Shown in pieces: positions 54,705-64,000 of a stretch of DNA of 64,000 bases. Both the position numbers and the translations under genes were made by a program. Source of the stretch: Corynebacterium marambiense (GTDB lineage Bacteria > Actinomycetota > Actinomycetes > Mycobacteriales > Mycobacteriaceae); the NCBI RefSeq assembly GCF_016342275.1, contig NZ_JAEIOT010000011.1:124001-188000 (forward strand). The letters run 5' to 3'. Position 1 is the first letter of the stretch. Each line of letters begins with the position of its first letter. The notes beneath the pieces are model-generated. The model made no database searches. It was not told the origin of the DNA and was given only the letters and a program-made list of their open reading frames with translations.

Positions 54705-55739
54705 ATGAGTAACGCCCCCGAGAAGTTCACCGCCGCCGTCGTCGACGAGTTCGGTCCCGAGGTCACCGTCCGGGAAGTCGATCTTCCCGAGCCCGGCCGT
54801 AACCAGGCGCTGGTCAAGCTCCAGGCCTCCGGTATCTGCCACACCGACCTGCACGCCGCAGAAGGTGACTGGCCGGTCAAGCCCCCGCTGCCCTTCGTCC
54901 CCGGGCACGAGGGTGTCGGTGAAGTGGTCAAGCTGGGCCCCGGCGAGCACGACGTGGAACTGGGCGACATCGTCGGCAACGTCTGGCTCTGGTCCGCCTG
55001 CGGAACCTGTGAACAGTGCCGCACCGGCTGGGAGACGCTGTGCAACGACGCCGAGTATGGCGGCTACACCGTCGACGGTTCCTTCGGTGAGTACATGCTC
55101 GTCGACACCCGCTACTGCGCCCGTATCCCGGAGGGCGCCGACCCGCTCGAGGTCTCCCCGATTCTCTGCGCCGGCGTCACGGTCTACAAGGGCCTGAAGA
55201 TGACCGAGACCCGCCCCGGTCAGTACGTCGTGATCTCCGGTGTCGGTGGACTCGGCCACATCGCTGTCCAGTACGCCGTGGCCATGGGCATGCGCGTCAT
55301 CGCGGTCGACATCGCCGACGAGAAGCTCGAACTGGCGAAGAAGCACGGTGCCGAATTCACCATCAACGCCCGCGAGCAGGATCCCGCTGAAGCGGTCATG
55401 GAGTTCACCGGCACCGGCGCCCACGGCGTGCTGGTCACCGCCGTCCACGAGGCAGCTTTCGGTCAGGCCATCAACATGGCCCGCAAGGGCGGAACCATCG
55501 TGTTCAACGGCCTGCCCCCGGGAGAATTCCCCGCCCGCATCTTCGACATCGTCTTCAAGGCGCTCACCATCCGTGGTTCCCTGGTCGGCACCCGCCAGGA
55601 CCTCGAGGAGGCCCTCGACTTCTACGCCCGCGGACTGGTCAAGCCCACGATCGCGGAGTGCAAGCTCGACGACATCAACAGCGTCTTCGAGGATCTGCGC
55701 AAGGGCAGGATCGACGGCCGCATGGCCATCCGCTACTGA
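54705..55739 (+). CDS. adhA: zinc-dependent alcohol dehydrogenase
   Basis: ATG 54705 with GAGGAG 9 bp upstream. 344 residues, medium-chain ADH. Catalytic zinc: Cys in ASGICHTDLHAAEGDW and His in VPGHEGVGEVVKLG. Structural zinc: the Cys set in WLWSACGTCEQCRTGWETLC. NAD Rossmann motif ISGVGGLGHIAVQYA. Oxidises ethanol to acetaldehyde for the Ald enzyme before it. Confidence 0.95.
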   Translation: MSNAPEKFTAAVVDEFGPEVTVREVDLPEPGRNQALVKLQASGICHTDLHAAEGDWPVKPPLPFVPGHEGVGEVVKLGPGEHDVELGDIVGNVWLWSACGTCEQCRTGWETLCNDAEYGGYTVDGSFGEYMLVDTRYCARIPEGADPLEVSPILCAGVTVYKGLKMTETRPGQYVVISGVGGLGHIAVQYAVAMGMRVIAVDIADEKLELAKKHGAEFTINAREQDPAEAVMEFTGTGAHGVLVTAVHEAAFGQAINMARKGGTIVFNGLPPGEFPARIFDIVFKALTIRGSLVGTRQDLEEALDFYARGLVKPTIAECKLDDINSVFEDLRKGRIDGRMAIRY

Positions 55740-55785
55740 GCGACCGCGGACACCCGGGCACGAACTGATCCGGGTCGCCGACTTC

Positions 55786-55825
55786 CCCGGCCCCGTGCCT
55801 CCCACTGTGGAGTCACGGGGCCGGG
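55786..55825 (+). terminator. hairpin terminator after adhA
   Basis: CCCGGCCCCGTG (55786-55797) pairs perfectly with CACGGGGCCGGG (55814-55825) around a 16-nt loop, followed by TTCTT. Confidence 0.8.
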
Positions 55826-55858
55826 TTCTTCGGTCCCTTCGGTGACGCCGGTGGCGGC

Positions 55859-57148
55859 TCAGTGATGCTGCAGCTTCCTCAGCGCGTCCAGCACCACCGG
55901 ATCCCGGAAGTAGTCACTGTGACCGCCGGTCGCGGGAAGCACCTCAGCCCCGAACACGTCGCTCGAGGGGTCCGGCCCGTGCAGTCCCGCGTAGCCGGAA
56001 CCCACGATCCCGATTGGATCCGCGGCACTCCTGGCGGCGACGATGTGCGGATCCGGGGAGTTCAGCTGGAGCTCATCCACACCGGACACGCTGGTTCCCG
56101 GACTTCCGAGGAACACGATGTTGTCCGCGTCGAGCCCGCCACTCTTCTTCGCGGCTGCCATCCCGACCACGAGAGATCCGTAGCTGTGAGCCACCACGGT
56201 GTGCGTTACCGACGGCCCGCTGCGCTCGGTGAGGGAACGCATGAAGTTCCGGAGCTCCACCGCACCCAGACGCGCCGAGATGTCCTGACCGCCGTCGATG
56301 AGTGATTCCGGTGGCCGGTACCCGTTCCACACGATGACCGCACCGCCCACCTGCCGGTGGAGTTCCCGCCCCCGGTCGAGGGTTCCCGCCACCGCCCCGG
56401 GAGTGGCGGAGCCGACGCCCGAGACCACCGTCGTGATGGATTCCGCAGCGTCGATGTCACCGAATGCGGCGACCAGATGATGGTCCCCGCTCTCCAGGAC
56501 GACCATCCCGGGGAACTGATCAGCGAGTTCCCTGAGCCCGTCTTCCGCGCCGGCCATGTTGACCTCGTGCAGCTGGGCGGCGGAGACGGTGGGGTCCTCA
56601 GGGAGCGGCAACCGCGCCGGGGCCGGTGTGTACAGGTCCTCCAGAGTCGCCACACACCGTTTCCTCCGATCGTCGAATGGTGTCAGAGGCAGGAGCATCT
56701 CGAGCCGTCCGGCGCAGTGCCGGTCGAGGAGGATCCCCTCCTCCTTTATCCGTCCCAGCATGACGTTGAAGATCACGGCCTCTTCGAGCAGGTCGTCGGT
56801 GAATGCGATGATCGTGCCCGCGACCTCGGTCAGCCCCCTGGACCGCGCGGTTTCCACAACCCGGTCGTACTCCGCTTCCAGTGCAGCCTGGGCGGAGGCG
56901 ACCCGGGAGAGGACGGACACGGCGGTCTCGATGAGGTTGGCCGCGGCCTCCCGTCGGGCGGTGATCTGCTCTTCTCTCCTCCTCGCCGCGGCGAAAGACA
57001 CCCCGTGTAACCCCTGGTGAGTGGCCGTCGACCACTGTCCCCTGTTGATGTCGCGCGAAAGGATGATCGCCCGCCCGCCCCGATCGAGGCCTGTCGTCAC
57101 TGCCTCGAGTGTCCCCGACCAGGGCAGCGCGAGTGGGGGACTAGCCAT
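55859..57148 (-). CDS. alpha/beta hydrolase of the DUF1023 type
   Basis: ATG 57148 chosen because it overlaps the stop of the small gene before it. 429 residues. The N-terminal helical part (about 1-150) is ESX/WXG-like in pattern. The C-terminal catalytic domain has GGAVIVWNGYRPP, the nucleophile elbow VVAHSYGSLVVG (Ser about 327) and a late His in GGHSDYFRD, which ends the triad. DUF1023 proteins are actinobacterial hydrolases of unknown substrate, often encoded beside small helical proteins, as here. Confidence 0.8.
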   Translation of the reverse strand: MASPPLALPWSGTLEAVTTGLDRGGRAIILSRDINRGQWSTATHQGLHGVSFAAARRREEQITARREAAANLIETAVSVLSRVASAQAALEAEYDRVVETARSRGLTEVAGTIIAFTDDLLEEAVIFNVMLGRIKEEGILLDRHCAGRLEMLLPLTPFDDRRKRCVATLEDLYTPAPARLPLPEDPTVSAAQLHEVNMAGAEDGLRELADQFPGMVVLESGDHHLVAAFGDIDAAESITTVVSGVGSATPGAVAGTLDRGRELHRQVGGAVIVWNGYRPPESLIDGGQDISARLGAVELRNFMRSLTERSGPSVTHTVVAHSYGSLVVGMAAAKKSGGLDADNIVFLGSPGTSVSGVDELQLNSPDPHIVAARSAADPIGIVGSGYAGLHGPDPSSDVFGAEVLPATGGHSDYFRDPVVLDALRKLQHH

Positions 57149-57401
57149 GAGCGATGCCGTCGAGATCCCGGGCGCCGGAGGCATCGGCAGCCCGGAGCTG
57201 AGAGACCAGGTCCCGGACAGCGGAGCGGAGATCGGTGAGCTCCACGGACGTCTGATCGAGAAGATCCGTCCAGGCGGCCACCAGCCGGGAGAACACCGCA
57301 GCGGTCATCGAACCCGGGGGCAGCTCGGGGAAGACGACGCGAGGGTGTGCGGGGCTCCGCAGCGGGAGGGACGCATGGTCGGAAATGATGATCCGGTTCA
57401 C
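57141..57401 (-). CDS. small helical protein coupled to the DUF1023 hydrolase, 86 aa
   Basis: GTG 57401 with AAAGGA 9 bp upstream; the longer frame upstream lacks support. The product has a short start (VNRIIISDHASLPLRSP) and a long predicted helix (AVFSRLVAAWTDLLDQTSVELTDLRSAVRDLVSQLRAADASG). That resembles the WXG100-like small partners of DUF1023 genes, although the WxG motif itself is not present. Its TAG overlaps the hydrolase ATG (ATGGCTAG). Confidence 0.65.
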   Translation of the reverse strand: MNRIIISDHASLPLRSPAHPRVVFPELPPGSMTAAVFSRLVAAWTDLLDQTSVELTDLRSAVRDLVSQLRAADASGARDLDGIAHG

Positions 57402-57606
57402 GGAGGGGTCCTTTCGTCCGGCGTGGTGGAGGGGTGGATGAAACCACGGATTCGTGGACCCAGATTCGGCGACCCGGGCAACCGGGGGATGACTCCCCCG
57501 GCACGGCTGTGGACAACTCGGCGCGGGAACGGTCAATCCACCTGAGGCTGCGGAGACATGCACCGGAACCCCGGCGGATGTCCACCGGAACCCCTATCGT
57601 GGAGCC

Positions 57607-58431
57607 ATGCGAGTAGCTCTGGTCCAGATGCAGTCCACCGGTGAGGTCTCCACCAACCTCGGTGCCGTTCTCCGGCACGTCCGCACCGCCTCGGGGAACG
57701 GTGCGGAGCTCATCGTCTTCCCTGAGGCGACGATGCGGGCATTCAAGACGGGACGCCTCGACACCGTCGCGGAACCGCTCGACGGCCCGTTCGCCACGGC
57801 GGTGCGTGAGCTCGCCGACGAACTCGGGGTCACGGTGGTCGTCGGCATGTTCACACCGGCCGACATCGTTGAGGTCGACGGAAAGACGATCCACCGGGTG
57901 CACAACACCGCGTTGCTGACCGGCGGGGGGCACCACCTCGGATACCACAAGATCCACTGCTACGACGCCTTCGGTTTCCGCGAATCGGACACCGTCAGTC
58001 CCGGGGACGAGCTGGTCACGGTGGAGATCGGCGGCCTCACCGTGGGCCTCGCCATCTGCTATGACGTCCGCTTCCCGGAACAGTTCGTCGCGCTCGCGGA
58101 GAACGAGGGCGCTGAGGTGATCGTCCTCCCAACTTCGTGGTCGGACGGCCCGGGGAAACTGCAGCAGTGGCGGGTGCTCACCGGCGCCCGCGCACTCGAC
58201 TCGACCTGCTACCTACTCGCCGCGGGGCAGGCCCGCCCCGGTGGGGAGGGCTCGGCGGGGGAAAATGATGGGCCGACCGGGATCGGGCACTCGGCGGTTA
58301 TCGGTCCGGACGGTCTGCGCATCGTCGAGGCAGGCTACGGCGAGGACATCATCTACGCGGATATCGATGCTGCCACGGTGGCCGACACCCGCAAATCCAT
58401 TCCGGTGCTCGGCGCTGAGCGACAGTTCTGA
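57607..58431 (+). CDS. carbon-nitrogen hydrolase (nitrilase superfamily amidase)
   Basis: ATG 57607; 274 residues. Complete catalytic set: Glu in VFPEATM (about 42), Lys in GYHKIHCYDAFGF (about 118) and Cys in AICYDVRFPEQF (about 153), plus the second Glu of the Nit group. It resembles the Nit1/NitFhit deaminated-glutathione amidase branch; the actual substrate is not certain. Single gene, divergent from the DUF1023 pair. Confidence 0.9.
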   Translation: MRVALVQMQSTGEVSTNLGAVLRHVRTASGNGAELIVFPEATMRAFKTGRLDTVAEPLDGPFATAVRELADELGVTVVVGMFTPADIVEVDGKTIHRVHNTALLTGGGHHLGYHKIHCYDAFGFRESDTVSPGDELVTVEIGGLTVGLAICYDVRFPEQFVALAENEGAEVIVLPTSWSDGPGKLQQWRVLTGARALDSTCYLLAAGQARPGGEGSAGENDGPTGIGHSAVIGPDGLRIVEAGYGEDIIYADIDAATVADTRKSIPVLGAERQF

Positions 58432-58435
58432 CGGC

Positions 58436-59599
58436 TCACACCGGATCGTGTCGGATGTTCTCCGCCGGGGTGCCTGCCGCCCGCATCGCGGCGGCGATGT
58501 CCGCCACGATGTCGCCCGGACCGGAGATGAGGACGTCCCGGTCCTCCCAGGTGCCATAGCTGGGGACCACCTCCGCGAGTGAGCCGGTCTGCTGCATGTG
58601 GAGGCCACGTGGGGCGGTCGAATGCTCGGTGCGGCGCACCCACCACGGGTCGACTTCCCGGGTGACCACCGGGGTGACCGACAGCCACGGTGCCCCCGCG
58701 ACCAGCTGCCAGAGCCCCCGGAGATCATAGAGTTCACCAGGGCTGTCCGCCCCGAAGAACAGGTGTACCCGGCGGCCTGTTCCGTGCATCAGCATGTCCA
58801 GGAGTAGCGCACGCAACGGGGCGAGGCCCGTCGAGTGGGCGACCATCAAGATGTCGCGGGAGCCGTCGACCGACATCAGGCCGAGCGGTGAGCCGAACCG
58901 CCAGCGGTCACCGGGCTCGGGTGCCGCGAGGAGACGCCCGATGGTGTCGTCTCGGTCCGCGAAGACATGGAATTCTACCTGGCCGTCGTCGTTGGTCGGG
59001 ATCGACGGCGACAGGTGCCGCCACAATCCACGGGTCGTCGTGTCACTCGTGACGGGCAGATACTGCCCCGCCGCGTAGGGAGGGGGGACGTCCGCGATCA
59101 ACCGGACGACGGACACCCGGGCGCACCGCCGCTCGACCTCCACGACCTCGGCGGGCCAGGAATCCGGTATTCCGGCGGCATCGCATTCTGCGGCAGCCTC
59201 CGCCATAACCCCGAAGCACTGGGCGATGGCGGTGTCGGCACCGGTGACGAGCTCCGATGGCAGGTTGGTGATGATCCGTCCTACCTCTGCCCGCGTGGCG
59301 CCGGACAGCGACGCGTAGTGCGCCGTGGGCATCCGGTACCGGCGATTCTCCCGCCCCAGTTGCGCGAGAATCCTGCGCACCCGCTCCGGGAGGGAGCCGT
59401 CGACAGGGGTATTGGTCAGGACCCAGTCGAGCACCGTCGGCAGATCGGCGTGCACGTCGTGGCTGGCAACCGGAAACAGTTCCCGATCGCTCGGGTGCTC
59501 CCGAAAGAAACGTGCGTTGACCTGCCCGCGGAGGCTCTCCGCGTGAATGCGCAGCCGGACCGCCACCGGCTTCAGGGTCTCATGGTGCACACGTGTCAT
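58436..59599 (-). CDS. globin-coupled FAD/NAD(P)H oxidoreductase (flavohemoprotein-like)
   Basis: ATG 59599 (TRVHHETLKPVAVRL) is the likely start. 387 residues. The N-terminal 145 residues have a globin-like helical pattern (FFREHPSDRELFPV, with the probable proximal His in RMPTAHYASL). Then comes an FNR module: the FAD motif GQYLPVTSDTTTRGLWRHLSPS, the NAD pyrophosphate motif AHSTGLAPLRALLLDML and the C-terminal DVLISGPGDIV. Flavohemoproteins detoxify nitric oxide. The globin part is divergent from classic Hmp, so NO dioxygenase activity is probable but not certain. Confidence 0.8.
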   Translation of the reverse strand: MTRVHHETLKPVAVRLRIHAESLRGQVNARFFREHPSDRELFPVASHDVHADLPTVLDWVLTNTPVDGSLPERVRRILAQLGRENRRYRMPTAHYASLSGATRAEVGRIITNLPSELVTGADTAIAQCFGVMAEAAAECDAAGIPDSWPAEVVEVERRCARVSVVRLIADVPPPYAAGQYLPVTSDTTTRGLWRHLSPSIPTNDDGQVEFHVFADRDDTIGRLLAAPEPGDRWRFGSPLGLMSVDGSRDILMVAHSTGLAPLRALLLDMLMHGTGRRVHLFFGADSPGELYDLRGLWQLVAGAPWLSVTPVVTREVDPWWVRRTEHSTAPRGLHMQQTGSLAEVVPSYGTWEDRDVLISGPGDIVADIAAAMRAAGTPAENIRHDPV

Positions 59600-59681
59600 T
59601 GTGCCCCAGAAAACGACGTATCCCCGCACCGGACACCCATTTTCGGTGGGATCCGTGGTGCGGGGAGGAGGCGCGGGTGGC

Positions 59682-60464
59682 CTAGTAGTACTCGCCCTGG
59701 CGGTAGTCCCAGCTCAGGAAGAACTCGGAGAGGTTGTTCATGATGCGGTCGCCGTCCAGGCCGTTGCGGATCAGGACCGGGCACGGGGTGACGGAACGCT
59801 CACCCTTCTGCTCGGGGACGAGCTTGCCGTCCTTGTCCACCAGGGACACCATGACGCCCTGCTCGTGGCGGGAGTCCTCGTCCTTGTCGGGCTGGATCGA
59901 CGCGACGTAGTCATCCGCGGCGACGATGTAATCGGCCATGGATTCGATGCGCTCACCGATGAACGCGACCTGGCCGCGGTTGCCGATGCCGGAAGGGTTG
60001 GCAGAAGACGCGAAGGTGACCTTGCCCTGTTCCCAGTTCTTCGCCGCGATCTGCTCGGCCGGGCGGCCGAAGCGGATGACGAAGCAGCTCGTACCCCGGC
60101 CGTCGCGGGCCAGCTCACGTACGGTCTCGTCGGGCATCTTCGCGATGGCGTCCTCGCGCCAGGGCAGGATGCAGCCCAGCAGGATGTCCTGCTCCCAGTG
60201 GCGCTCGTAGAACGCGACGATCTCGTCGTTGACCTGGGCGAGTTCCTTCAGCTCGTCGATGTTCGCGCACAGGACGACGGCGGGCTTGTTGCGCTTGCGC
60301 TGCTTGGCGTCGAACTTACGCTCCAGGCCCTTGCCGTCGGTGGCCATGAGGATGTAGCCGACCTTGGTGGCGCAGACGATCAGGCCGCCGTCGGCGGAAA
60401 TCGCGTCGAAGGCCTCGGGGATGATCTCGCCGGTCCACTGGGTTTTGGGCGTTGCTTCTGCCAT
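59682..60464 (-). CDS. Sua5/YciO/YrdC-family protein
   Basis: ATG 60464 with AAAGGAC upstream. 260 residues. YrdC fold: GGLIVCATKVGYILMATDGKG, the KRNKPAVVLC motif, and FASSANPSG for nucleotide binding. YrdC/Sua5 proteins make threonylcarbamoyl-AMP for tRNA t6A37. This copy is divergent (long middle insertion, unusual tail WDYRQGEYY), so it may be a paralogue with another role rather than the essential enzyme. Confidence 0.75.
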   Translation of the reverse strand: MAEATPKTQWTGEIIPEAFDAISADGGLIVCATKVGYILMATDGKGLERKFDAKQRKRNKPAVVLCANIDELKELAQVNDEIVAFYERHWEQDILLGCILPWREDAIAKMPDETVRELARDGRGTSCFVIRFGRPAEQIAAKNWEQGKVTFASSANPSGIGNRGQVAFIGERIESMADYIVAADDYVASIQPDKDEDSRHEQGVMVSLVDKDGKLVPEQKGERSVTPCPVLIRNGLDGDRIMNNLSEFFLSWDYRQGEYY

Positions 60465-60695
60465 TTTTTCGGTGTCCTTTCTTCGGGCTACCGCGGTGGA
60501 TGCGACGGTGGTCGCGGCCGCGCCGGTGTTTCAATATGTGGAATGCGAGTCCTACTATATGGGATCGAGTCCGGTTGGGCAATGCGGGGGATGGGTGAGG
60601 AGGGCCCGTGCCTCCGGATCCTTGATGGTGGGCCGAGGGATGCGGTACAAAGTTGAGTCCTGCACTATAAAGGCAGCGAGCCGAAAAAAGTTTGA

Positions 60696-60728
60696 GTTGA
60701 GTGGAACAGACTCAACCCTTGTGGCGTT
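60696..60728 (+). promoter_or_regulatory. overlapping HAIR operator and SigH promoter of clpB
   Basis: The HAIR-type palindrome GTTGAGT-N7-ACTCAAC occupies 60696-60716 (12 of 14 consensus positions, perfectly symmetric). The SigH promoter TGGAA (60702-60706)-N18-CGTT (60725-60728) overlaps it, so HspR binding would cover the -35. A half-site GTTGAGT is at 60652-60658. Confidence 0.8.
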
Positions 60729-60827
60729 GTACGGAGTGAAAGGCCGACTAACGGGACGAAACCCCGTAGGCGGTGACAAAAAACACACGATAAAACGACA
60801 CCGAAAAAGAAGGGACAGACGAAGAAC

Positions 60828-63389
60828 ATGAGTTCTTTCACCCCCACCACAAAAACCCAGGAAGCGATGCAGGCCGCCCTGCAGTCCGCTTCCGCCAACG
60901 GCAACCCCGATATTCGCCCCGCCCACCTCCTCGTCGCCATCCTCGACCAGACCGACGGCATCGCCGCCCCAGTCCTCAAGGCCGCGGGCACCGACCCCAA
61001 CATCGTCCTCGCCGAAGCGAAGAACCTCGTGGCCGGCTACCCCAAGGCACAGGGCGCCAACATGGCGAACCCGAACTTCAACCGGGACGCCCTCAACGCA
61101 CTCACCGCGGCACAGGAACTCGCCGGTGAACTCGGCGACGAATACGTCTCCACCGAGGTGCTCCTCGCCGGAATCGCCCGCGGCGCCGGTGAGGCCGCCG
61201 ACCTGCTGAAAAAGCACGGCGCAACCTACGACGCCATCAAGAGCGCCTTCACCACCGTGCGCGGCTCCACCAAGGTCACCACCGAAGACCCCGAAGGCCA
61301 GTTCCAGGCCCTGGAGAAGTACTCCACCGACCTGACGAAACTCGCCCGCGAAGGCAAGATCGACCCCGTCATCGGCCGCGACTCCGAGATTCGCCGCGTC
61401 GTCCAGGTTCTGTCCCGCCGCACCAAGAACAACCCGGTGCTCATCGGTGAACCCGGCGTCGGTAAGACCGCCATCGTGGAGGGGCTCGCCCGCCGCGTCG
61501 TCGCCGGTGACGTGCCCGAGTCCCTGCGCGGCAAAACCCTGATCAGCCTCGACCTGGGCTCCATGGTCGCGGGCGCGAAATACCGGGGCGAGTTCGAGGA
61601 ACGCCTCAAGGCGGTGCTCGACGAGATCAAGAACTCCGACGGCCAGATCATCACCTTCATCGACGAGCTGCACACCATCGTCGGCGCCGGGGCCACCGGC
61701 GACTCCGCCATGGATGCGGGCAACATGATCAAGCCGATGCTCGCCCGTGGTGAACTACGCATGGTCGGCGCCACCACGCTCGAGGAATACCGCAAGTACG
61801 TGGAGAAGGACGCCGCACTCGAACGCCGCTTCCAGCAGGTCTACGTCGGCGAACCCTCCGTCGAGGACGCCATAGGTATCCTCCGTGGCCTGAAGGAACG
61901 CTACGAGGTGCACCACGGCGTCCGCATCCAGGACTCCGCCCTCGTCGCCGCCGCAACCCTCTCCGACAGGTACATCACCTCCCGCTTCCTCCCCGACAAG
62001 GCCATCGACCTCGTCGACGAGGCCGCCTCCCGCCTCCGCATGGAGATCGACTCCTCCCCGCAGGAGATCGACGCCCTCGAACGCGTCGTCCGGCGCCTCG
62101 AAATCGAGGAAATGGCCCTGGCCAAGGAGAAGGACGCCGCCTCGAAGGACCGCCTGGACAAACTCCGCCAGGAACTCGCCGACGAACGCGAGAAACTGAA
62201 CGAGCTCAAGGCCCGCTGGACCAACGAGAAATCCGCCATCGACAAGGTTCGCGGCGCGAAGGAGGAACTGGAACGCCTGCGCCAGGAATCCGAGATCGCC
62301 GAACGCGACGGCGACTACGGGCGCGTCGCCGAACTGCGCTACGGCCGCATCCCCGAACTAGAGAAGGAGGTCGCCGACGCGGAGAAGAACGTCGACAACC
62401 CCGGCGAGAACCAGCTCCTCACCGAGGAAGTCACCCCCGACGTCATCGCCGAGGTCGTGTCCGCATGGACCGGTATCCCCGCAGGCAAGATGATGCAGGG
62501 CGAGACCGAGAAACTCCTCGCCATGGAGAGCGTCCTGGAGAACCGCGTCGTCGGGCAGCCCGAAGCCGTCGAAGCCGTCAGTGATGCCGTGCGCCGCTCC
62601 CGCGCCGGGGTCGCCGACCCGAACCGGCCCACCGGCTCGTTCCTCTTCCTCGGACCCACCGGCGTCGGTAAGACGGAGCTGGCGAAATCGCTGGCCGAGT
62701 TCCTCTTCGACGACGAGCGCGCCATGGTCCGCATCGATATGTCCGAGTACGGCGAGAAGCACTCCGTCGCCCGACTCGTCGGCGCGCCCCCCGGATACGT
62801 CGGCTACGACGCCGGCGGCCAGCTCACCGAGGCCGTCCGCCGCCGCCCGTACACCGTCGTCCTGTTCGACGAGGTGGAGAAAGCGCACCCGGACGTGTTC
62901 GACGTGCTGCTCCAGGTCCTCGACGAGGGCCGGCTGACCGACGGCCAGGGCCGCACCGTGGACTTCCGCAACACGCTGCTCATCCTCACCTCCAACCTCG
63001 GTGCGGGTGGCACGAAGGAACAGATGATGGACGCCGTGAAGCACGCCTTCAAACCCGAGTTCATCAACCGCCTCGATGATGTGGTCACGTTCAACCGACT
63101 CTCGGAGGAACAGCTCACCCACATCGTGGAGATCCAGGTCCGGCAGCTCGCCACCCGACTCGCCGCCCGCCGCCTCGTCCTCGAGGTCGACGACCCGGCG
63201 AAGGCATGGCTCGCCGAACGCGGCTACGACCCGGCCTATGGTGCCCGCCCGCTGCGCCGACTCATCCAGCAGGCCATCGGTGACCAGTTGGCGAAGGAAC
63301 TCCTCGCCGGCACCATTGTCGACGGCGACACCGTGCAGGTCACCCTCGCCGCAGACGGGGAGACCCTGAAGGTCAGCCCACAGCGGTAA
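60828..63389 (+). CDS. clpB: ATP-dependent disaggregase ClpB
   Basis: ATG 60828; 853 residues, normal length. N-terminal Clp repeats, AAA1 with Walker A GEPGVGKT and Walker [10 protein letters not shown], the coiled-coil middle domain (about 400-525, Glu/Lys/Leu-rich), and AAA2 with [19 protein letters not shown] and [15 protein letters not shown]. Works with DnaK/DnaJ/GrpE to dissolve protein aggregates. Shares HspR and SigH control with them. Confidence 0.97.
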   Translation: MSSFTPTTKTQEAMQAALQSASANGNPDIRPAHLLVAILDQTDGIAAPVLKAAGTDPNIVLAEAKNLVAGYPKAQGANMANPNFNRDALNALTAAQELAGELGDEYVSTEVLLAGIARGAGEAADLLKKHGATYDAIKSAFTTVRGSTKVTTEDPEGQFQALEKYSTDLTKLAREGKIDPVIGRDSEIRRVVQVLSRRTKNNPVLIGEPGVGKTAIVEGLARRVVAGDVPESLRGKTLISLDLGSMVAGAKYRGEFEERLKAVLDEIKNSDGQIITFIDELHTIVGAGATGDSAMDAGNMIKPMLARGELRMVGATTLEEYRKYVEKDAALERRFQQVYVGEPSVEDAIGILRGLKERYEVHHGVRIQDSALVAAATLSDRYITSRFLPDKAIDLVDEAASRLRMEIDSSPQEIDALERVVRRLEIEEMALAKEKDAASKDRLDKLRQELADEREKLNELKARWTNEKSAIDKVRGAKEELERLRQESEIAERDGDYGRVAELRYGRIPELEKEVADAEKNVDNPGENQLLTEEVTPDVIAEVVSAWTGIPAGKMMQGETEKLLAMESVLENRVVGQPEAVEAVSDAVRRSRAGVADPNRPTGSFLFLGPTGVGKTELAKSLAEFLFDDERAMVRIDMSEYGEKHSVARLVGAPPGYVGYDAGGQLTEAVRRRPYTVVLFDEVEKAHPDVFDVLLQVLDEGRLTDGQGRTVDFRNTLLILTSNLGAGGTKEQMMDAVKHAFKPEFINRLDDVVTFNRLSEEQLTHIVEIQVRQLATRLAARRLVLEVDDPAKAWLAERGYDPAYGARPLRRLIQQAIGDQLAKELLAGTIVDGDTVQVTLAADGETLKVSPQR

Positions 63390-63401
63390 GTGCATTAGTG
63401 G

Positions 63402-63431
63402 TGCCCCGGCCGTTTCAGTGCGGCCGGGGCA
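63402..63431 (+). terminator. hairpin terminator after clpB
   Basis: TGCCCCGGCCG (63402-63412) pairs with CGGCCGGGGCA (63421-63431) around an 8-nt loop. It lies 12 bp after the clpB stop. Confidence 0.85.
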
Positions 63432-63459
63432 CCAGTATGAGATGCACTATTCTGTGGCT

Positions 63460-64000
63460 ATGAACTCGGCTCCCGACAAAGAACCCAACGCCAGCGGAGA
63501 TGATGTCCAGCCGGAGAAAAAGACGACCAACCGCTGGAAAATGTATGCGAAACTGCGAACAGTTCTCGTCGGTGCGCCCTTCGTTCTTCTCCCAGCAGGG
63601 CTCATCGGAACCGGGTGGGACCGAATAGTCGAGGATATTGAGGAGATCTGGAATTGGATTGGCTGGCTTTACATCATCGGGCTTGTGATTGTGGTTGTGG
63701 GGGTATGCTGGTGGCTGTTTGAACCCGTTGAACCGACCGACAAAGACGGTGCTTCGGCAGTTTCCACGGAGACGACTCATCCCTCCAGGTTTTCGTGGAT
63801 CGAGCTCGTTTTTGTTCTCTTCTCCCTCCTGTCACTGGCCGGAGGAATACGCGTACTCACGGTCATGCACGAGGAGGGCAAAGCACAACTCGCTGCGGGG
63901 CTGTTTGCTGCAGGTGCGCTCGCGCTGTCTGTCTGGGCAACTCAACGCCGCTCCATCGAACAGCAGGAGCGGGAAGACAAGAGGCAGAACGATCGACTGG
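63460..64000 (+). CDS. membrane protein with four TM segments, 3' end outside window
   Basis: ATG 63460; the frame runs open to the window edge (180 codons visible). A polar start of about 30 residues, then four hydrophobic segments (about 37-51, 63-83, 111-131, 140-158), followed by a charged stretch QRRSIEQQEREDKRQNDRL that begins a coiled coil or soluble domain. This plan is seen in actinobacterial proteins that continue with pentapeptide repeats, but that part is not visible. Confidence 0.7.
   Translation, partial: MNSAPDKEPNASGDDVQPEKKTTNRWKMYAKLRTVLVGAPFVLLPAGLIGTGWDRIVEDIEEIWNWIGWLYIIGLVIVVVGVCWWLFEPVEPTDKDGASAVSTETTHPSRFSWIELVFVLFSLLSLAGGIRVLTVMHEEGKAQLAAGLFAAGALALSVWATQRRSIEQQEREDKRQNDRL

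Overview
The window is high-GC actinobacterial chromosome, most likely Corynebacterium. Three things point there: an intact cysI-X-H-D-N-Y-Z sulfate-assimilation operon, a dnaK-grpE-dnaJ-hspR operon next to ald and adhA with clpB nearby, and alaT/ugd/YibE-F neighbours. All of these resemble one region of C. glutamicum-type genomes. An LGFP-repeat protein and a mycobacterial Rv0338c-like Fe-S reductase also suit a mycolic-acid actinobacterium. I cannot assign a species.

Layout. 1-1217: end of a cut-off gene, a small unknown gene and a membrane protein. 1.2-7.3 kb: a lower-GC accessory island ending exactly at a tRNA-Gly(CCC) gene. It holds a Phd-type antitoxin, an hsdM cut before its NPPF motif, a C-terminal relic of a CBASS-like nucleotidyltransferase, a decayed peptide maturation/export module (small membrane protein, ABC ATPase, ABC permease, PqqD-M50 protease, each enzyme gene with in-frame stops), and a DUF2326-type gene missing both ends. 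7.4-25.4 kb: conserved backbone with YhgE/Pip and a degenerate ATPase, dcd, an osmoprotectant ABC transporter, ugd, YibE/F, a secreted Ser/Thr-rich protein, alaT, a siderophore-binding lipoprotein and a large Fe-S oxidoreductase. 25.8-32.4 kb: the tightly overlapping cys operon. It encodes ATP sulfurylase, APS/PAPS reductase, sulfite reductase, its small electron carrier, siroheme chelatase and a TauE-type permease.

32.4-34.4 kb is a second AT-rich insertion with one HEPN-like gene. It is followed by an HTH-DUF3887 gene with a clear leaderless promoter and operator, a deleted ferredoxin-NADP reductase-like gene and an MTA/SAH nucleosidase. 36.9-41.65 kb is a third accessory block. It is bounded by two directly repeated, internally deleted IS5-family (IS427-type) elements that share the same deletion. 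Inside are a truncated IS630 transposase, a 3' gene remnant, an orphan AT-rich gene and an LGFP-repeat gene interrupted by a single TGA after its signal peptide.

41.65-64 kb returns to backbone: AI-2E-family transporter, putA, a small secreted protein, the dnaK chaperone operon, ald and adhA (ethanol/acetaldehyde oxidation), a DUF1023 alpha/beta hydrolase with a small coupled gene, a nitrilase-family amidase, a flavohemoprotein-like reductase, a YrdC-family protein, clpB and the start of a membrane protein. dnaK and clpB each carry a SigH-type promoter and an HspR HAIR operator, so SigH activation and HspR repression (hspR is the last gene of the dnaK operon) probably act together on this chaperone set.
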